Position numbers and translations under genes: made by a program
Assembly (NCBI RefSeq): GCF_012844345.1
Contig: NZ_CP051625.1
Span: 1,674,001-1,738,000, forward strand
Source of the DNA: Pseudomonas sp. gcc21
GTDB taxonomy: Bacteria; Pseudomonadota; Gammaproteobacteria; Pseudomonadales; Pseudomonadaceae
DNA length: 64,000 nt
Reading direction: 5' to 3'
The notes under the pieces: generated by a model
The model's database searches: none
Seen by the model: only the letters and a program-made list of their open reading frames with translations
What the model was told of the DNA's origin: nothing
Shown here: positions 11,480-20,467 of the stretch, piece by piece
Position numbering within the stretch: the stretch's first letter is position 1
Layout of the letters: every line of letters starts with the position of its first letter

Positions 11480-12910
11480 ATGCATACAGTAGAAAAAATC
11501 GGCGGCACATCAATGAGCCGCTTTGATGAAGTACTGAACAACATTTTCATTGGCGACCGAGAAAAAGCCGAGCTTTACAACCGGGTATTTGTTGTTTCTG
11601 CCTATTCCGGCATGACAAACATGCTGCTTGAACACAAGAAAACCGGTGAGCCGGGCGTGTATGAGCGTTTTGCCGATGCGCAGAACGAAGATGCCTGGCT
11701 TGAAGCGCTGGACGCGGTGCTCGCCACCATGAAGCGCAAAAATCATCAGCTGTTCCCCAGCGAATATGAGCGCCAGGCCGCTGACCGCTTCATCGAAGGC
11801 CGCATCAGCGACGTTCGGGATTGCATGGTCAGCTTGCAGCAGTTGTGTACTTACGGTCACTTCCAGCTGACCGAGCACCTGATGAAAGTGCGCGAAATGC
11901 TGGCCGCCCTTGGCGAAGCACACAGTGCGTTCAATACCGTGCTTGCGCTGAAAAAGCGCGGCGTGAACGCCCGCCTAGTCGACCTTACTGGCTGGAATCA
12001 GAGCGAGCCGAAGCAGTTCCAGCAGATGATCAAGGACAGCTTCGCCGGTATCGACCTGAGCAAGGAGCTGGTTGTTGCAACGGGTTATACCCATTGCTCC
12101 GAAGGGTTGATGAATACCTTCGATCGTGGCTACAGCGAAATCACCTTCGCCCAGATCGCCGCGACCACAGGTGCGCACGAGGCGATCATTCACAAGGAGT
12201 ATCACCTTTCCAGCGCAGATCCGAATCTGGTTGGCGTCGACAAGGTCGTGACCATTGGCCGCACCAACTACGACGTCGCCGATCAGCTGTCCAATCTGGG
12301 TATGGAGGCTATCCATCCCAAGGCAGCGCGTACGCTGCGTCGTGCCGGCATTCAGTTGCGCATCAAGAATGCCTTCGAGCCCGATCACGGCGGCACACTG
12401 ATCAGCCAGGACTATTGCAGCGAGAAGCCCTGCGTCGAGATCATCGCCGGCCGCAAGGATGTATTTGGCCTCGAGGTGTTCGACCAGGAGATGCTCGGCG
12501 ACGTCGCCTACGACATCGAGATCACTAAGTTGCTCAAGCAGCTGAAGCTCTATGTCGTGAACAAGGACTCCGACGCCAACAGCATCACCTACTACGCTTC
12601 CGGTTCGCGCAAGCTGATCAACCGTGCCTCACGGCTGATCGAGGAACGCTATCCCATGGCTGAGGTACGGGTACACAACATTGCTATCGTCTCGGCGATT
12701 GGCTCGGACCTGAAGGTCAAGGGCATCCTCGCCAAGACCGTTGCCGCTTTGGCCAGCGCCGGCATCAGCATCCAGGCGATTCACCAGTCGATTCGTCAGG
12801 TCGAGATGCAGTGCGTGATCAACGAAGACGATTACGACGCTGCGGTCGATGCGCTGCACAAGGCGTTGATCGAGCCGGAGAATCACGGGGACGTTATCGT
12901 CGCCGCCTGA
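11480..12910 (+). CDS. ask: Ectoine-specific aspartate kinase Ask_Ect
   Basis: This 476-residue aspartokinase phosphorylates aspartate, feeding aspartate semialdehyde to EctB. It opens with HTVEKIGGTSMSRF, the Ask_Ect form of the usual KFGGTS nucleotide site, and ends with tandem ACT domains (SAIGSDLKVKGILAKTVAAL, then QCVINEDDYDAAVDALH). Dedicated aspartokinases of this kind sit in ectoine operons and are thought to escape the feedback control of the housekeeping enzyme. It is 66 bases after ectD and followed directly by an intrinsic terminator, so it is the last gene of the operon. Confidence 0.95.
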   Translation: MHTVEKIGGTSMSRFDEVLNNIFIGDREKAELYNRVFVVSAYSGMTNMLLEHKKTGEPGVYERFADAQNEDAWLEALDAVLATMKRKNHQLFPSEYERQAADRFIEGRISDVRDCMVSLQQLCTYGHFQLTEHLMKVREMLAALGEAHSAFNTVLALKKRGVNARLVDLTGWNQSEPKQFQQMIKDSFAGIDLSKELVVATGYTHCSEGLMNTFDRGYSEITFAQIAATTGAHEAIIHKEYHLSSADPNLVGVDKVVTIGRTNYDVADQLSNLGMEAIHPKAARTLRRAGIQLRIKNAFEPDHGGTLISQDYCSEKPCVEIIAGRKDVFGLEVFDQEMLGDVAYDIEITKLLKQLKLYVVNKDSDANSITYYASGSRKLINRASRLIEERYPMAEVRVHNIAIVSAIGSDLKVKGILAKTVAALASAGISIQAIHQSIRQVEMQCVINEDDYDAAVDALHKALIEPENHGDVIVAA

Positions 12911-12925
12911 TTTGGTCCGCGAACG

Positions 12926-12951
12926 AAGCCCGGCACTCGCCGGGCTTTTTT
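12926..12951 (+). terminator. Intrinsic terminator of the ectABCD-ask operon
   Basis: AAGCCCGGC and GCCGGGCTT form a nine-pair GC-rich stem around an ACTC loop, followed by an unbroken T-tract. It begins 16 bases after the ask stop codon. This is the clearest rho-independent terminator in the window. Confidence 0.93.
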
Positions 12952-12972
12952 GTATCTGCAAGATTGCATTTG

Positions 12973-13147
12973 CCTGGGGTGTAGCGCGCCTGCGCTACGC
13001 CGAGGCCGTGCGATAACACCGCCCTCCGAAACCAGTCCCATTGGCGAGTCCGTACGCCGTCCATCTGTCGGCGCGCAGGCGCACGCCAACCCCAGAAAAC
13101 CCCAGCGGCGCCTGCATCCTGGGCGTGTAGCGCGCCTACGCTACGCC
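12973..13147. repeat. REP-like palindromes downstream of the ectoine operon
   Basis: Two copies of the palindrome GTAGCGCGCCTGCGCTACGCC (12981-13001, and 13127-13147 with one change) flank a related motif, TCGGCGCGCAGGCGCACGCC (13068-13087). They fill the 307-base gap between ask and a convergent hydrolase gene. The same pair of motifs recurs at about 39.2, 49.9, 52.6 and 63.3 kb, so this is a dispersed genomic repeat family. Nothing else is seen in the gap besides the terminator. Confidence 0.85.
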
Positions 13148-13217
13148 AAAGCCTGCAGCCGCACCAGGCCCAACCCTGGAACTGAACGCGGCCCGAACCA
13201 CCAAACGAGCTGAATTA

Positions 13218-14096
13218 TCAAACCGGTGAAGCAAGAAACCTCACCATCTCTCCCGCCGCCCGCTTGGAATCCTCCAACATGAAACAATGCCCGCCCGGCA
13301 ATTCGCGCTCGGTGACGCTGGGATTGATCCGCGCCAGCCGTTGAGCTGACAGCTTCACAAAGGGATAGGTCGCATCACCGTGCATCAGCAAGGTGGGCGT
13401 TTGAATCTTGCCCAGCGAGTACCACAGCCTGCTCGGCCAGCTTTCGAACACTTCGGCTTCGCGGCTGGGCCGACACTTGAGCGTTACGCTGCCGTCCTCG
13501 ACCTGGCGCAACCCATGTTCGATATGCGCGCTGAAGGCGCTCTCCTCCCAGCCCCGGAACATGCCGCGATTGTGCAGCGCTTTATACGCCGAGTCGCGGT
13601 CCGGCCATTGATCGCGGCGGGTGCGAGTCTTTTTCGACAAGGCGTTACTGCGCTGGCCAACCAGGCCCAGCGCTGTACGCATAAGCAATTGCGACTGAGG
13701 AAACAGAACGGGATCGAGCAGCACGGCTTTATCAAACACACCGGGGTGACGGGCCAGCATCAGACTGGTGAGCACGCCGCCGAAACTGTGACCACACGCA
13801 TATAAAGGCACAGCGCCGAATTGCTCCCTGCCCGCATTGAAGGCTTCCAGCGCCAGCTCGGCATTGCGATTCCAGCCGAGAAAATCCCCGCCGTGATCGC
13901 TGTCGCCCTGCCCTTGCAGGTCGCAAAGCCACAGATCGAAATGCTCGGAAAGATGCTTCAGAAAGGGCTCATAGGTGCGGCCGCAGAAGCCGTTACCGTG
14001 CAGGAATTGCAGCAAGGGTTTGTCACTGGGCGCGGTATGCCAGCCGCGCAGTGTGAACCCGGCACTTGTCTGATGTGCCCAGGGCAACAACGTCAT
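13218..14096 (-). CDS. Alpha/beta hydrolase of unknown substrate
   Basis: A 292-residue serine-type alpha/beta hydrolase: HGNGFCGRTYEPF oxyanion loop, nucleophile elbow CGHSFGG, acid segment LLMHGDATYPF and catalytic His in LPGGHCFMLE. There is no signal peptide. I start it at the ATG preceded by GGGGAAACC; an in-frame start 13 codons upstream is possible. Its 5' end lies 54 bases from the stop of the SIMPL gene, in the same direction, so the two may be co-transcribed. Family members include esterases and lactonases; no finer call is justified. Confidence 0.82.
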   Translation of the reverse strand: MTLLPWAHQTSAGFTLRGWHTAPSDKPLLQFLHGNGFCGRTYEPFLKHLSEHFDLWLCDLQGQGDSDHGGDFLGWNRNAELALEAFNAGREQFGAVPLYACGHSFGGVLTSLMLARHPGVFDKAVLLDPVLFPQSQLLMRTALGLVGQRSNALSKKTRTRRDQWPDRDSAYKALHNRGMFRGWEESAFSAHIEHGLRQVEDGSVTLKCRPSREAEVFESWPSRLWYSLGKIQTPTLLMHGDATYPFVKLSAQRLARINPSVTERELPGGHCFMLEDSKRAAGEMVRFLASPV

Positions 14097-14150
14097 AAAG
14101 GTTTCCCCGAAAAGTGAACCGGCAGGTCGAATCACCTGCGCAGCGGCCTG

Positions 14151-14867
14151 TCAGCGCAGGCTGTAATCGATGTTTGTGACGACCCTGACGCGCTTTACCT
14201 GCGGCGTGTAAGGGTCGACATCATCAATGGAAAAGTAACCCTGGGACGCGCGGCGTATGCTCCCAACCTCAGCGTCGGCATCGCGGGCAAACTGGTCCGC
14301 AGCTGCACGGGCATCACGGGTTGCGTCGGCGATCATGTCGGCCTTGATCAGCTCCAGCCGCGTAAACAGAAACCGCGGCTGGCTATCGTAGTTCTGCGTC
14401 AAGGCAATGCCGGATTTGACCAGCTCGCCAACCGTCTGCATGCCGCTCTGCACACTCTCGATATCCTGCGTGCGCACCAGCACCGTTACTTCCGCGCGGT
14501 AGCGTTCAGGTGACAGGGTGTTGCCGTACGTATTGGCGTGCTGATCGGTGATCCTGGGCATGGACAGCTGAATATCGCTTTCAACGAACCCACGGAGCAG
14601 CAGGAAGGAACGGACCAGACCCTGCTGTTCCTCAATCTTGCCCTGTAAACGGTCGAGGCTGTCATCAGCCACCGAGAAGCTGACCGGCCAGAGTGCCAGA
14701 TCAGCTTCGACGTTGCGCTCGGCAAGGCCCTTGACGCTGACCACCCTGTCAGCGCCGCCGAATTGCAGCAATCCGCTCTTCAGACTCATCGCCATCAACA
14801 CCAGCGCTGTCGCCACAATCAGCGCAGCGAGGATGCCAGTGATGGCAGTCATTACCGGCTTACTCAT
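14151..14867 (-). CDS. SIMPL-domain (DUF541) protein, membrane-anchored
   Basis: The 238-residue protein begins with one hydrophobic segment (about 10-30) that could be an uncleaved anchor. The rest is a SIMPL domain, recognisable from VVSVKGLAERNVEADLALWPVSF, the central TVLVRTQDIESVQ and the helix ATRDARAAADQFARDADAEVG near the C-terminus. SIMPL proteins of bacteria are periplasmic or surface-exposed and mostly uncharacterised. It lies between trpS and the hydrolase gene on the same strand, 84 bases after trpS. Confidence 0.85.
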   Translation of the reverse strand: MSKPVMTAITGILAALIVATALVLMAMSLKSGLLQFGGADRVVSVKGLAERNVEADLALWPVSFSVADDSLDRLQGKIEEQQGLVRSFLLLRGFVESDIQLSMPRITDQHANTYGNTLSPERYRAEVTVLVRTQDIESVQSGMQTVGELVKSGIALTQNYDSQPRFLFTRLELIKADMIADATRDARAAADQFARDADAEVGSIRRASQGYFSIDDVDPYTPQVKRVRVVTNIDYSLR

Positions 14868-14951
14868 GTTTCACGTCTCCAGATTACTTCTTGTTGGATA
14901 TCTGGTTCTGCCCGACGCCATGCGAAACCGGCACGAATGCCGGGCCGGGGG

Positions 14952-15965
14952 TCAGATAAAGGAACCCAGCCCCACGGCCTGACGCACCCGCGTCATCAAT
15001 TCAGCGGCTTCGGCACGGGCGCGCTCCGCACCCTTGAGCAGGACGCTCTCAATATACGCCGGGTCTTCGAGCAGCGCCTGATAACGTTCACGTGGCTCAC
15101 GCAGATAGTGGTTCAGGTATTCAAAGAGCTGATCCTTGGCTTCGCCCCAGCCGATCCCCTCGAGGTAGCGGGCGCGCATCGCCTGGGACTCTGCGGGTGT
15201 GGCAAAAGCCGAATAGATCTGGAACAGGGTGCAGGTATCCGGATCCTTCGGCTCGCCTGGCTCCAGCGAGTTGGTCTTGATCTTGCGCACCAGCTTGAGC
15301 AGTTTCTTTTCCGGGGTGAACAGCGGGATGGTGTTGTCGTAGCTCTTGGACATCTTGCGCCCATCCAGCCCCCGTAGCACTTCCACGCTCTGATCCACCT
15401 GCGCCTCGGGCAGCGTGAAGTACTGTCCCTTGAACAGATGGTTGAAGCGCCCGCCCATGTCGCGCGCCATCTCGATATGCTGGATCTGGTCGCGCCCGAC
15501 CGGCACCCTGTTGGCATTAAACATCAGGATGTCCGCCGCCATCAGCACCGGATAGCTGAACAAACCCATGGTTACGCCCTTGTCGGGATCCGCCTGACCG
15601 GCTGCCTCGTTATCCGCAACGGATGCCTTATAGGCATGCGCGCGGTTCATCAACCCCTTGGCGCACACGCAGGAAAGCATCCAGGTCAGCTCAGTGATCT
15701 CGGGAATATCCGACTGCCGGTAGAACACTGCATTATCGGTATCCAGTCCCAGCGCCAGCCAGGTCGCAGCGATTTCAAGCCGCGATTCCTGAACCCGCTT
15801 CGGGTCCTGGCATTTGATCAGCGCATGCAGATCAGCCAGAAAATAATAGGACTGCACATTGGGATCCTGGCTGGCTGCGATAGCGGGCTTGATAGCGCCG
15901 ACATAGTTGCCGAGGTGCGGCGTGCCGGTGGTGGTGATGCCGGTAAGTACACGGGTCTTTTGCAT
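14952..15965 (-). CDS. trpS: Tryptophanyl-tRNA synthetase
   Basis: TrpS charges tRNA-Trp. This 337-residue class-I synthetase has the HIGH-type motif TPHLGNYVG (15-23) and the KMSKS loop at 204-208 within [12 protein letters not shown]. The [13 protein letters not shown] segment that senses tryptophan and ATP is present. The size is typical of the compact bacterial form. The start ATG lacks a strong ribosome site, but the N-terminus [11 protein letters not shown] is the conserved one. It is divergent from the nitronate monooxygenase gene. Confidence 0.96.
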   Translation of the reverse strand: MQKTRVLTGITTTGTPHLGNYVGAIKPAIAASQDPNVQSYYFLADLHALIKCQDPKRVQESRLEIAATWLALGLDTDNAVFYRQSDIPEITELTWMLSCVCAKGLMNRAHAYKASVADNEAAGQADPDKGVTMGLFSYPVLMAADILMFNANRVPVGRDQIQHIEMARDMGGRFNHLFKGQYFTLPEAQVDQSVEVLRGLDGRKMSKSYDNTIPLFTPEKKLLKLVRKIKTNSLEPGEPKDPDTCTLFQIYSAFATPAESQAMRARYLEGIGWGEAKDQLFEYLNHYLREPRERYQALLEDPAYIESVLLKGAERARAEAAELMTRVRQAVGLGSFI

Positions 15966-16172
15966 TGGCGAGCGATTCTACTTGTAAGCTATGAAATGAA
16001 TGGGGCCAAGTGTACAACGGCGGGACTTTTCAAAGCGACCACACACCTTGAAGCGGTGCCCCGATCGCTGATAGCGAACCATTGCACAGCCTGATACTGG
16101 TCCCCGGTTGCTGGTCGAGCCAAGTCTGCTTGATTAGACTGATTGCCCTGTTGATCACCCGAGGAAGGCACG

Positions 16173-17126
16173 ATGTCGTTCGCTGAGGAACTCAAGGCAC
16201 AGCTCGAATTGCCGGTTATTGCATCTCCCCTGTTCATCATTTCCAACCCGCGTCTGGTGGCCGAGCAATGTAAGAACGGCGTAGTCGGATCCTTCCCTGC
16301 CCTCAACGCGCGCCCGTCTGAAGTACTGGAACAATGGTTGCAGCAGCTGACGACCGAACTGGCTGATTTCAAGGCCGCCAACCCCGGCAAAAAGGTCGCC
16401 CCTTTTGCGGTAAACCAGATCGTGCATCATTCCAACGACCGACTGGAGCACGACCTGGAAGTCTGCGCTCGATATGAAGTGCCGATCATGATCACCAGCC
16501 TGCGTGCCCCACACGATGCCGTTAAGGTGGCGCACAGTTACGGCGGCAAGGTATTCCATGACGTCATCAGCGTGCGTCACGCGGAAAAGGCAATCGAAGC
16601 GGGCGTCGATGGGTTGATTCTGGTCTGCGCAGGCGCAGGTGGACACGCCGGTACCCTCAACCCCTTCGCGCTGGTGTCCGAGATCCGCAAGTTCTATGAC
16701 GGCCCGATCGCCCTGTCTGGCTCCATCACCCAGGGCAAGCAGATCCTTGCCGCCGAAGCCATGGGCGCGGACTTCGCCTACATGGGCACGCGCTTTATCG
16801 TGACCCACGAAGCCAACGCCGACGAAGCCTACAAACAGATGATCGTCGACAGTTCTGCTACCGACGTTATCTACTCCAGCCTCTTTACCGGCGTACACGG
16901 CAACTACCTGCGCGGCAGCATCTCCAAGGCAGGGCTGGATCCAGACAACCTGCCGGAAGCAGACAAGAGCGCAATGTCATTCGGTAGCGACAAAAGCAAG
17001 GCGTGGCGGGATATCTGGGGCGCTGGTCAGGGCGTTGGCGGAATTGGTGAAGTGACGTCTACGGCGGAGGTAATTGCTGAGCTCAAGCGGGATTATCTGG
17101 CGGCCAAGCAGCGGTTGCTGGGGTGA
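16173..17126 (+). CDS. Nitronate monooxygenase (2-nitropropane dioxygenase-like)
   Basis: A 317-residue FMN-dependent TIM-barrel protein of the nitronate monooxygenase family, which detoxifies alkyl nitronates such as propionate-3-nitronate. Visible features are PVIASPLFIISNPRLV at the start, the FPALNAR loop, ICVCAGAGGHAGT-type flavin-binding sequence (here LVCAGAGGHAGTLNPFA) and ALSGSITQGKQILAAEAMGADFAYMGTRF, the phosphate-binding end of the barrel. CGAGGAAGG precedes the ATG. Enoyl-ACP reductase FabK shares this fold, but the GAGGHAG motif and length suit the monooxygenase. Confidence 0.88.
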   Translation: MSFAEELKAQLELPVIASPLFIISNPRLVAEQCKNGVVGSFPALNARPSEVLEQWLQQLTTELADFKAANPGKKVAPFAVNQIVHHSNDRLEHDLEVCARYEVPIMITSLRAPHDAVKVAHSYGGKVFHDVISVRHAEKAIEAGVDGLILVCAGAGGHAGTLNPFALVSEIRKFYDGPIALSGSITQGKQILAAEAMGADFAYMGTRFIVTHEANADEAYKQMIVDSSATDVIYSSLFTGVHGNYLRGSISKAGLDPDNLPEADKSAMSFGSDKSKAWRDIWGAGQGVGGIGEVTSTAEVIAELKRDYLAAKQRLLG

Positions 17127-17150
17127 GTCGCTTGAATTCCGAAGTCAGCT

Positions 17151-17262
17151 ATCGCGCGCCGACGAGCCCTCGCTGACACGCAGCAAGTACATCCCTGTAA
17201 GCTCGTCGATGACATCCATGTCATCGCACGGTCAGCGCGGCCTCGTCGGCGCGCTACGCCAT
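17151..17262. repeat. Palindromic repeat with internal hairpin
   Basis: Arms CGCGCGCCGACGAG..CGCTGAC (about 17154-17178) and GTCAGCGCGGCCTCGTCGGCGCGCT (about 17231-17255) are near-perfect inverted repeats. The 50-base interior holds a second hairpin, GATGACATCCATGTCATC (17209-17226). No gene is visible. The layout suggests a non-coding mobile or REP-like element. Confidence 0.7.
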
Positions 17263-17313
17263 AGAGCTTGAGCTCGCTGTGGGCGTGTCTGATCTGCGGG
17301 TTCGCAATCTCAA

Positions 17314-17495
17314 AATCAAATCCCCCTAGCCCCCTTTGCCAAAGGGGGAATCGTCCGAGACGCTGCTCTTCTGTGCGTGTGACATATGCTCTTGAGTTGC
17401 GTCGCTGTCCATGACCACCAGCCTCGCGCCGACACAACCAACACGCAGAACTAATTCCCCTCTTTGAAAAAGGGGGGCTAGGGGGGATTTGCTTT
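17314..17495. repeat. Inverted pair of CCCCCTAGCCCCC repeats
   Basis: Two copies of a repeat with core CCCCCTAGCCCCCTTTG face each other at about 17317-17351 and 17454-17491, about 100 bases apart. Each copy contains its own stem, CCCCCTTTG paired with CAAAGGGGG or a variant. The pair fills the end of the 389-base gap between the nitronate monooxygenase gene and flhB, which converge here, so the stems may also act as transcription stops for both. Nothing coding is seen in the gap. Confidence 0.75.
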
Positions 17496-17515
17496 TCGCG
17501 TTCAGCTATTCGCTT

Positions 17516-18655
17516 TTACTCATCCCGCCGCAAGTCATCCGGAATAGGCACATCCGGCATAGGTCCTGGACGCTTGCCCTCACCCGCCCGGTACTGACGC
17601 AGCTGGAATACGTAAGCCAGCACCTGCGCCACAGCCAAATAAAGCCCGGCCGGGATCTGTTGATTGAGGTCGGTGCTGTAATACACGGCCCGCGCAAGCG
17701 GCGGTGCCTCGAGGATGACGACGTCGTGCTCGCCCGCGATTTCCCGGATCTTCTGCGCCATGATGTCGCCGCCCTTGGCAACCACCACAGGCGCGCCGGA
17801 ATTGACCGGGTCATACTTCAGCGCAACGGCATAATGCGTCGGGTTGGTGATGACCACGTCGGCATTGGGCACCTCTTCCATCATGCGGCGCTGCGCCATT
17901 TCGCGCTGAAGCTGGCGAATCCGGGACTTCACCTCCGGCTTGCCTTCGGAATCCTTGTACTCGTCGCGCACTTCCTGCTTGGTCATTTTCAGCTTTTTCT
18001 TGTTGTCCCACAACTGAAAAGGCACATCCACGGTGGCAATGAGGATCAGCGAACAGGCTAGAAACAGCAGCGAGCTGCTGAGCACCCAGCCGCTGTGGGC
18101 GATGGCGTCAGGCAAGGGCTCTCGCGAAAGCGCGAGCAAATCATCCTGACGCATGTTCAGCACCACCAGCGCCACCATGAGCACGACGAGAAATTTGGCC
18201 AGCGCCTTGAGCAATTCAACCAGCGCCTTGACTGAAAACATGCGCTTCAAGCCAGCCAGCGGGTTCATTCGCTCGAACTTGGGCGCAAGGGACTTGGCAC
18301 TGAATAGCCAGCCGCCCAGCAGCAGGGGCCCAACCAGTGCGGCAACCAGCACCATGAGAAACAGCGGGCCGAGCACGCTGAAACCCTGTTCGACCGATGC
18401 CAGCAGGTGCAGCGCCATGGTGTCGGTTGAGTACAGCACTTCACGGTCAAGACTGAAGTTGAACACCATCAGACTCATCAGCTTGCCGACCATGGCTGGC
18501 CCGACCATGAGCAGCCCGATCGCCGAAACCATCACCACGGCGAGTGTATTCAGCTCCTTGGAGCGGGCAATCTGGCCTTTCTCACGGGATTCCTTTAGGC
18601 GTTTCTCCGTGGGCTCTTCGGTTTTTTCCTGACCGCTGTCCGGTTGCTCTGCCAT
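17516..18655 (-). CDS. flhB: Flagellar export apparatus switch protein FlhB
   Basis: FlhB sits in the inner membrane at the flagellar export gate and switches export from rod-hook to filament proteins. The 379-residue protein has a charged N-terminus (EKTEEPTEKRLKESREKGQ), four hydrophobic helices between about 35 and 210, and a cytoplasmic domain with the self-cleaving NPTH motif at 271-274. Its start codon shares a base with the fliR stop, indicating translational coupling. It is the last gene of the fliKLMNOPQR-flhB stretch here; flhA, usually next in pseudomonads, is not downstream. Confidence 0.96.
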   Translation of the reverse strand: MAEQPDSGQEKTEEPTEKRLKESREKGQIARSKELNTLAVVMVSAIGLLMVGPAMVGKLMSLMVFNFSLDREVLYSTDTMALHLLASVEQGFSVLGPLFLMVLVAALVGPLLLGGWLFSAKSLAPKFERMNPLAGLKRMFSVKALVELLKALAKFLVVLMVALVVLNMRQDDLLALSREPLPDAIAHSGWVLSSSLLFLACSLILIATVDVPFQLWDNKKKLKMTKQEVRDEYKDSEGKPEVKSRIRQLQREMAQRRMMEEVPNADVVITNPTHYAVALKYDPVNSGAPVVVAKGGDIMAQKIREIAGEHDVVILEAPPLARAVYYSTDLNQQIPAGLYLAVAQVLAYVFQLRQYRAGEGKRPGPMPDVPIPDDLRRDE

Positions 18656-19431
18656 CAGCGCACCCGCACCATTTCACGCAACCACTCCAGGGTTTCGGTT
18701 GCCAGCGAATGATATTGAGCGCCGACGTCGCCCAGCACTACCCAGAGAATAAACAGGCCGAACACGAGGGTCAGCGGAAAACCGATGGAGAAAATATTCA
18801 GCTGCGGTGCGGCGCGCATCATTACGCCGAAAGACAGGTTGACGATCAGCAGCGCCGTAATCGCCGGCAGCCCGATGAGCAGCGCAGCAGCCATCACCCA
18901 GCTGAACCGCAACACCAACGTATGGAAGTCTGTGGCCAGCAACCCCTCGCCAATCGGCAATGTCATGAAGCTCTCGGCCAACACCTCGATCACCACCAGA
19001 TGGCCATCCATCGCCAGAAACAACAGGGTCACCAGCATGGTGAATACCTGCGCCACCACCGCGACGGAAACGCCCATGCTCGGATCGTTCATCGAGGCGA
19101 AGCCCAGACCCATCTGCATGGCGACGATCTGGCCAGCCAGCACGTGGATCTGGAACAGCAACTGCAACATGAAGCCCATCGCCGCACCAATCAGAATCTG
19201 CTCGCCGATGATCACCCAAGTGGCCAGCGATAACGCGTCAATCGCCGGCACTGGAGGGATCATCGGGGTAATCAGCATGGCGATCATCAACGCGAGGTAC
19301 AGGCGAATGCGTACCGGCAGCATCTGCGTGCCGAACACCGGCATGGTCATCAGCACACTGGCCACCCGGAAGAGCACCCACATGTAGCTGGCCACCCAAC
19401 GGCTGATCTCAGCTGCGGCGAATTCGAACAT
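18655..19431 (-). CDS. fliR: Flagellar export gate protein FliR
   Basis: FliR is part of the FliP5-Q4-R1 export channel core. The 258-residue protein is almost entirely hydrophobic with six predicted membrane segments, and has the family motif GMGFASMNDP-like sequence (here GLGFASMNDPSMGVSVAVVAQ). The gene begins directly after the fliQ stop and overlaps flhB by one base. Confidence 0.95.
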   Translation of the reverse strand: MFEFAAAEISRWVASYMWVLFRVASVLMTMPVFGTQMLPVRIRLYLALMIAMLITPMIPPVPAIDALSLATWVIIGEQILIGAAMGFMLQLLFQIHVLAGQIVAMQMGLGFASMNDPSMGVSVAVVAQVFTMLVTLLFLAMDGHLVVIEVLAESFMTLPIGEGLLATDFHTLVLRFSWVMAAALLIGLPAITALLIVNLSFGVMMRAAPQLNIFSIGFPLTLVFGLFILWVVLGDVGAQYHSLATETLEWLREMVRVR

Positions 19432-19701
19432 TCAGCCGATCAGTCCGGGAATCGCCCGGTAGAGGTTGTCGGTGAAGTCAATCACCTGCGTGACCAGCCA
19501 GGGGCCGAGCACAATCAGGGTGATGAAGGTAAACAGCAGACGCGGCAGGAAGCTCAGCGTCTGCTCGTTTATCTGCGTGGCCGCCTGAAACATCGCCACC
19601 ACCAGACCAACCAGCAGGCTCGGCAATACGATCACCGCGACCATCACAGTCGTGAGCCACAGGGCCTGGCGAAACAGGTCTACCGCTACTTCAGGTGTCA
19701 T
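19432..19701 (-). CDS. fliQ: Flagellar export gate protein FliQ
   Basis: An 89-residue protein with two transmembrane hairpin segments, typical of FliQ: PEVAVDLFRQALWLTTVMVAVIVLP-type first helix, and FLPRLLFTFITLIVLGPWLV second helix, with the conserved loop ATQINEQTLSF. It packs around FliP in the export gate. It lies 13 bases after fliP and abuts fliR. Confidence 0.95.
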   Translation of the reverse strand: MTPEVAVDLFRQALWLTTVMVAVIVLPSLLVGLVVAMFQAATQINEQTLSFLPRLLFTFITLIVLGPWLVTQVIDFTDNLYRAIPGLIG

Positions 19702-19714
19702 GTATTTTTCCGGG

Positions 19715-20467
19715 CTAAGTAACGGCGAAACTGGCCGCGAGGGTGCCTATGATCAGCGCCCAACCATCCACCAGCACAAACAGCATGATTTTGAACGGCA
19801 GCGAGATAATCAGCGGCGACAACATCATCATACCCATGGCCATCAACACGCTGGCCACCACCAGATCGATGATCAGGAAGGGAATGAAGATCATGAAACC
19901 TATCTGGAACGCGGTTTTCAGCTCAGAGGTTACAAAAGCCGGCACCATGATATGGAAGGGAACGTCCTCCGGCGTAGCGATATCAGTGCGCCGCGCCAAC
20001 CGCACGAACAACTCCAGATCCGTTTCCCGGGTTTGCGCCAGCATGAACTCGCGCAATGGAATGCTGGCTTGCTCCAGCGCCTGCTGTGGCGCCAATTCTT
20101 CGGCGAGATAGGGCTGCAACGCAGTTTCGTTAATGCGCTCGAATATCGGCGCCATGATGAAAATCGTCAGAAACAGCGCCAGCCCGATAAGAATCTGGCT
20201 CGACGGCGTCTGCTGCAGGCCCAGCGCCTGGCGCAATATCGAAAACACAATGATGATGCGGGTGAAGCTGGTCATCATCATGACGAAGGCCGGGATGAAC
20301 GTCAGCGCGCTCATCAGCAGCAGGATCTGCAGACTCACCGAGTAGGTCTGTTCTCCATCGGCGTCGGTGCTCAGGGTGACCGCCGGCAGGCTCAGCGGAT
20401 CGCCGGCAGTCTGCGCCAGGGCCGCCGGCGCGAGCAGCGCCAGCATCATTAACACCCAACGCATCAC
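19715..20467 (-). CDS. fliP: Flagellar export gate protein FliP
   Basis: FliP forms the pentameric core of the export channel. The 250-residue product begins with a cleavable signal peptide ending near ALAQ and shows the family blocks [51 protein letters not shown] and the C-terminal [19 protein letters not shown]. The start ATG overlaps the fliO stop (two ATGs lie side by side; either may be used), so fliO and fliP are coupled. Confidence 0.96.
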   Translation of the reverse strand: MMRWVLMMLALLAPAALAQTAGDPLSLPAVTLSTDADGEQTYSVSLQILLLMSALTFIPAFVMMMTSFTRIIIVFSILRQALGLQQTPSSQILIGLALFLTIFIMAPIFERINETALQPYLAEELAPQQALEQASIPLREFMLAQTRETDLELFVRLARRTDIATPEDVPFHIMVPAFVTSELKTAFQIGFMIFIPFLIIDLVVASVLMAMGMMMLSPLIISLPFKIMLFVLVDGWALIIGTLAASFAVT

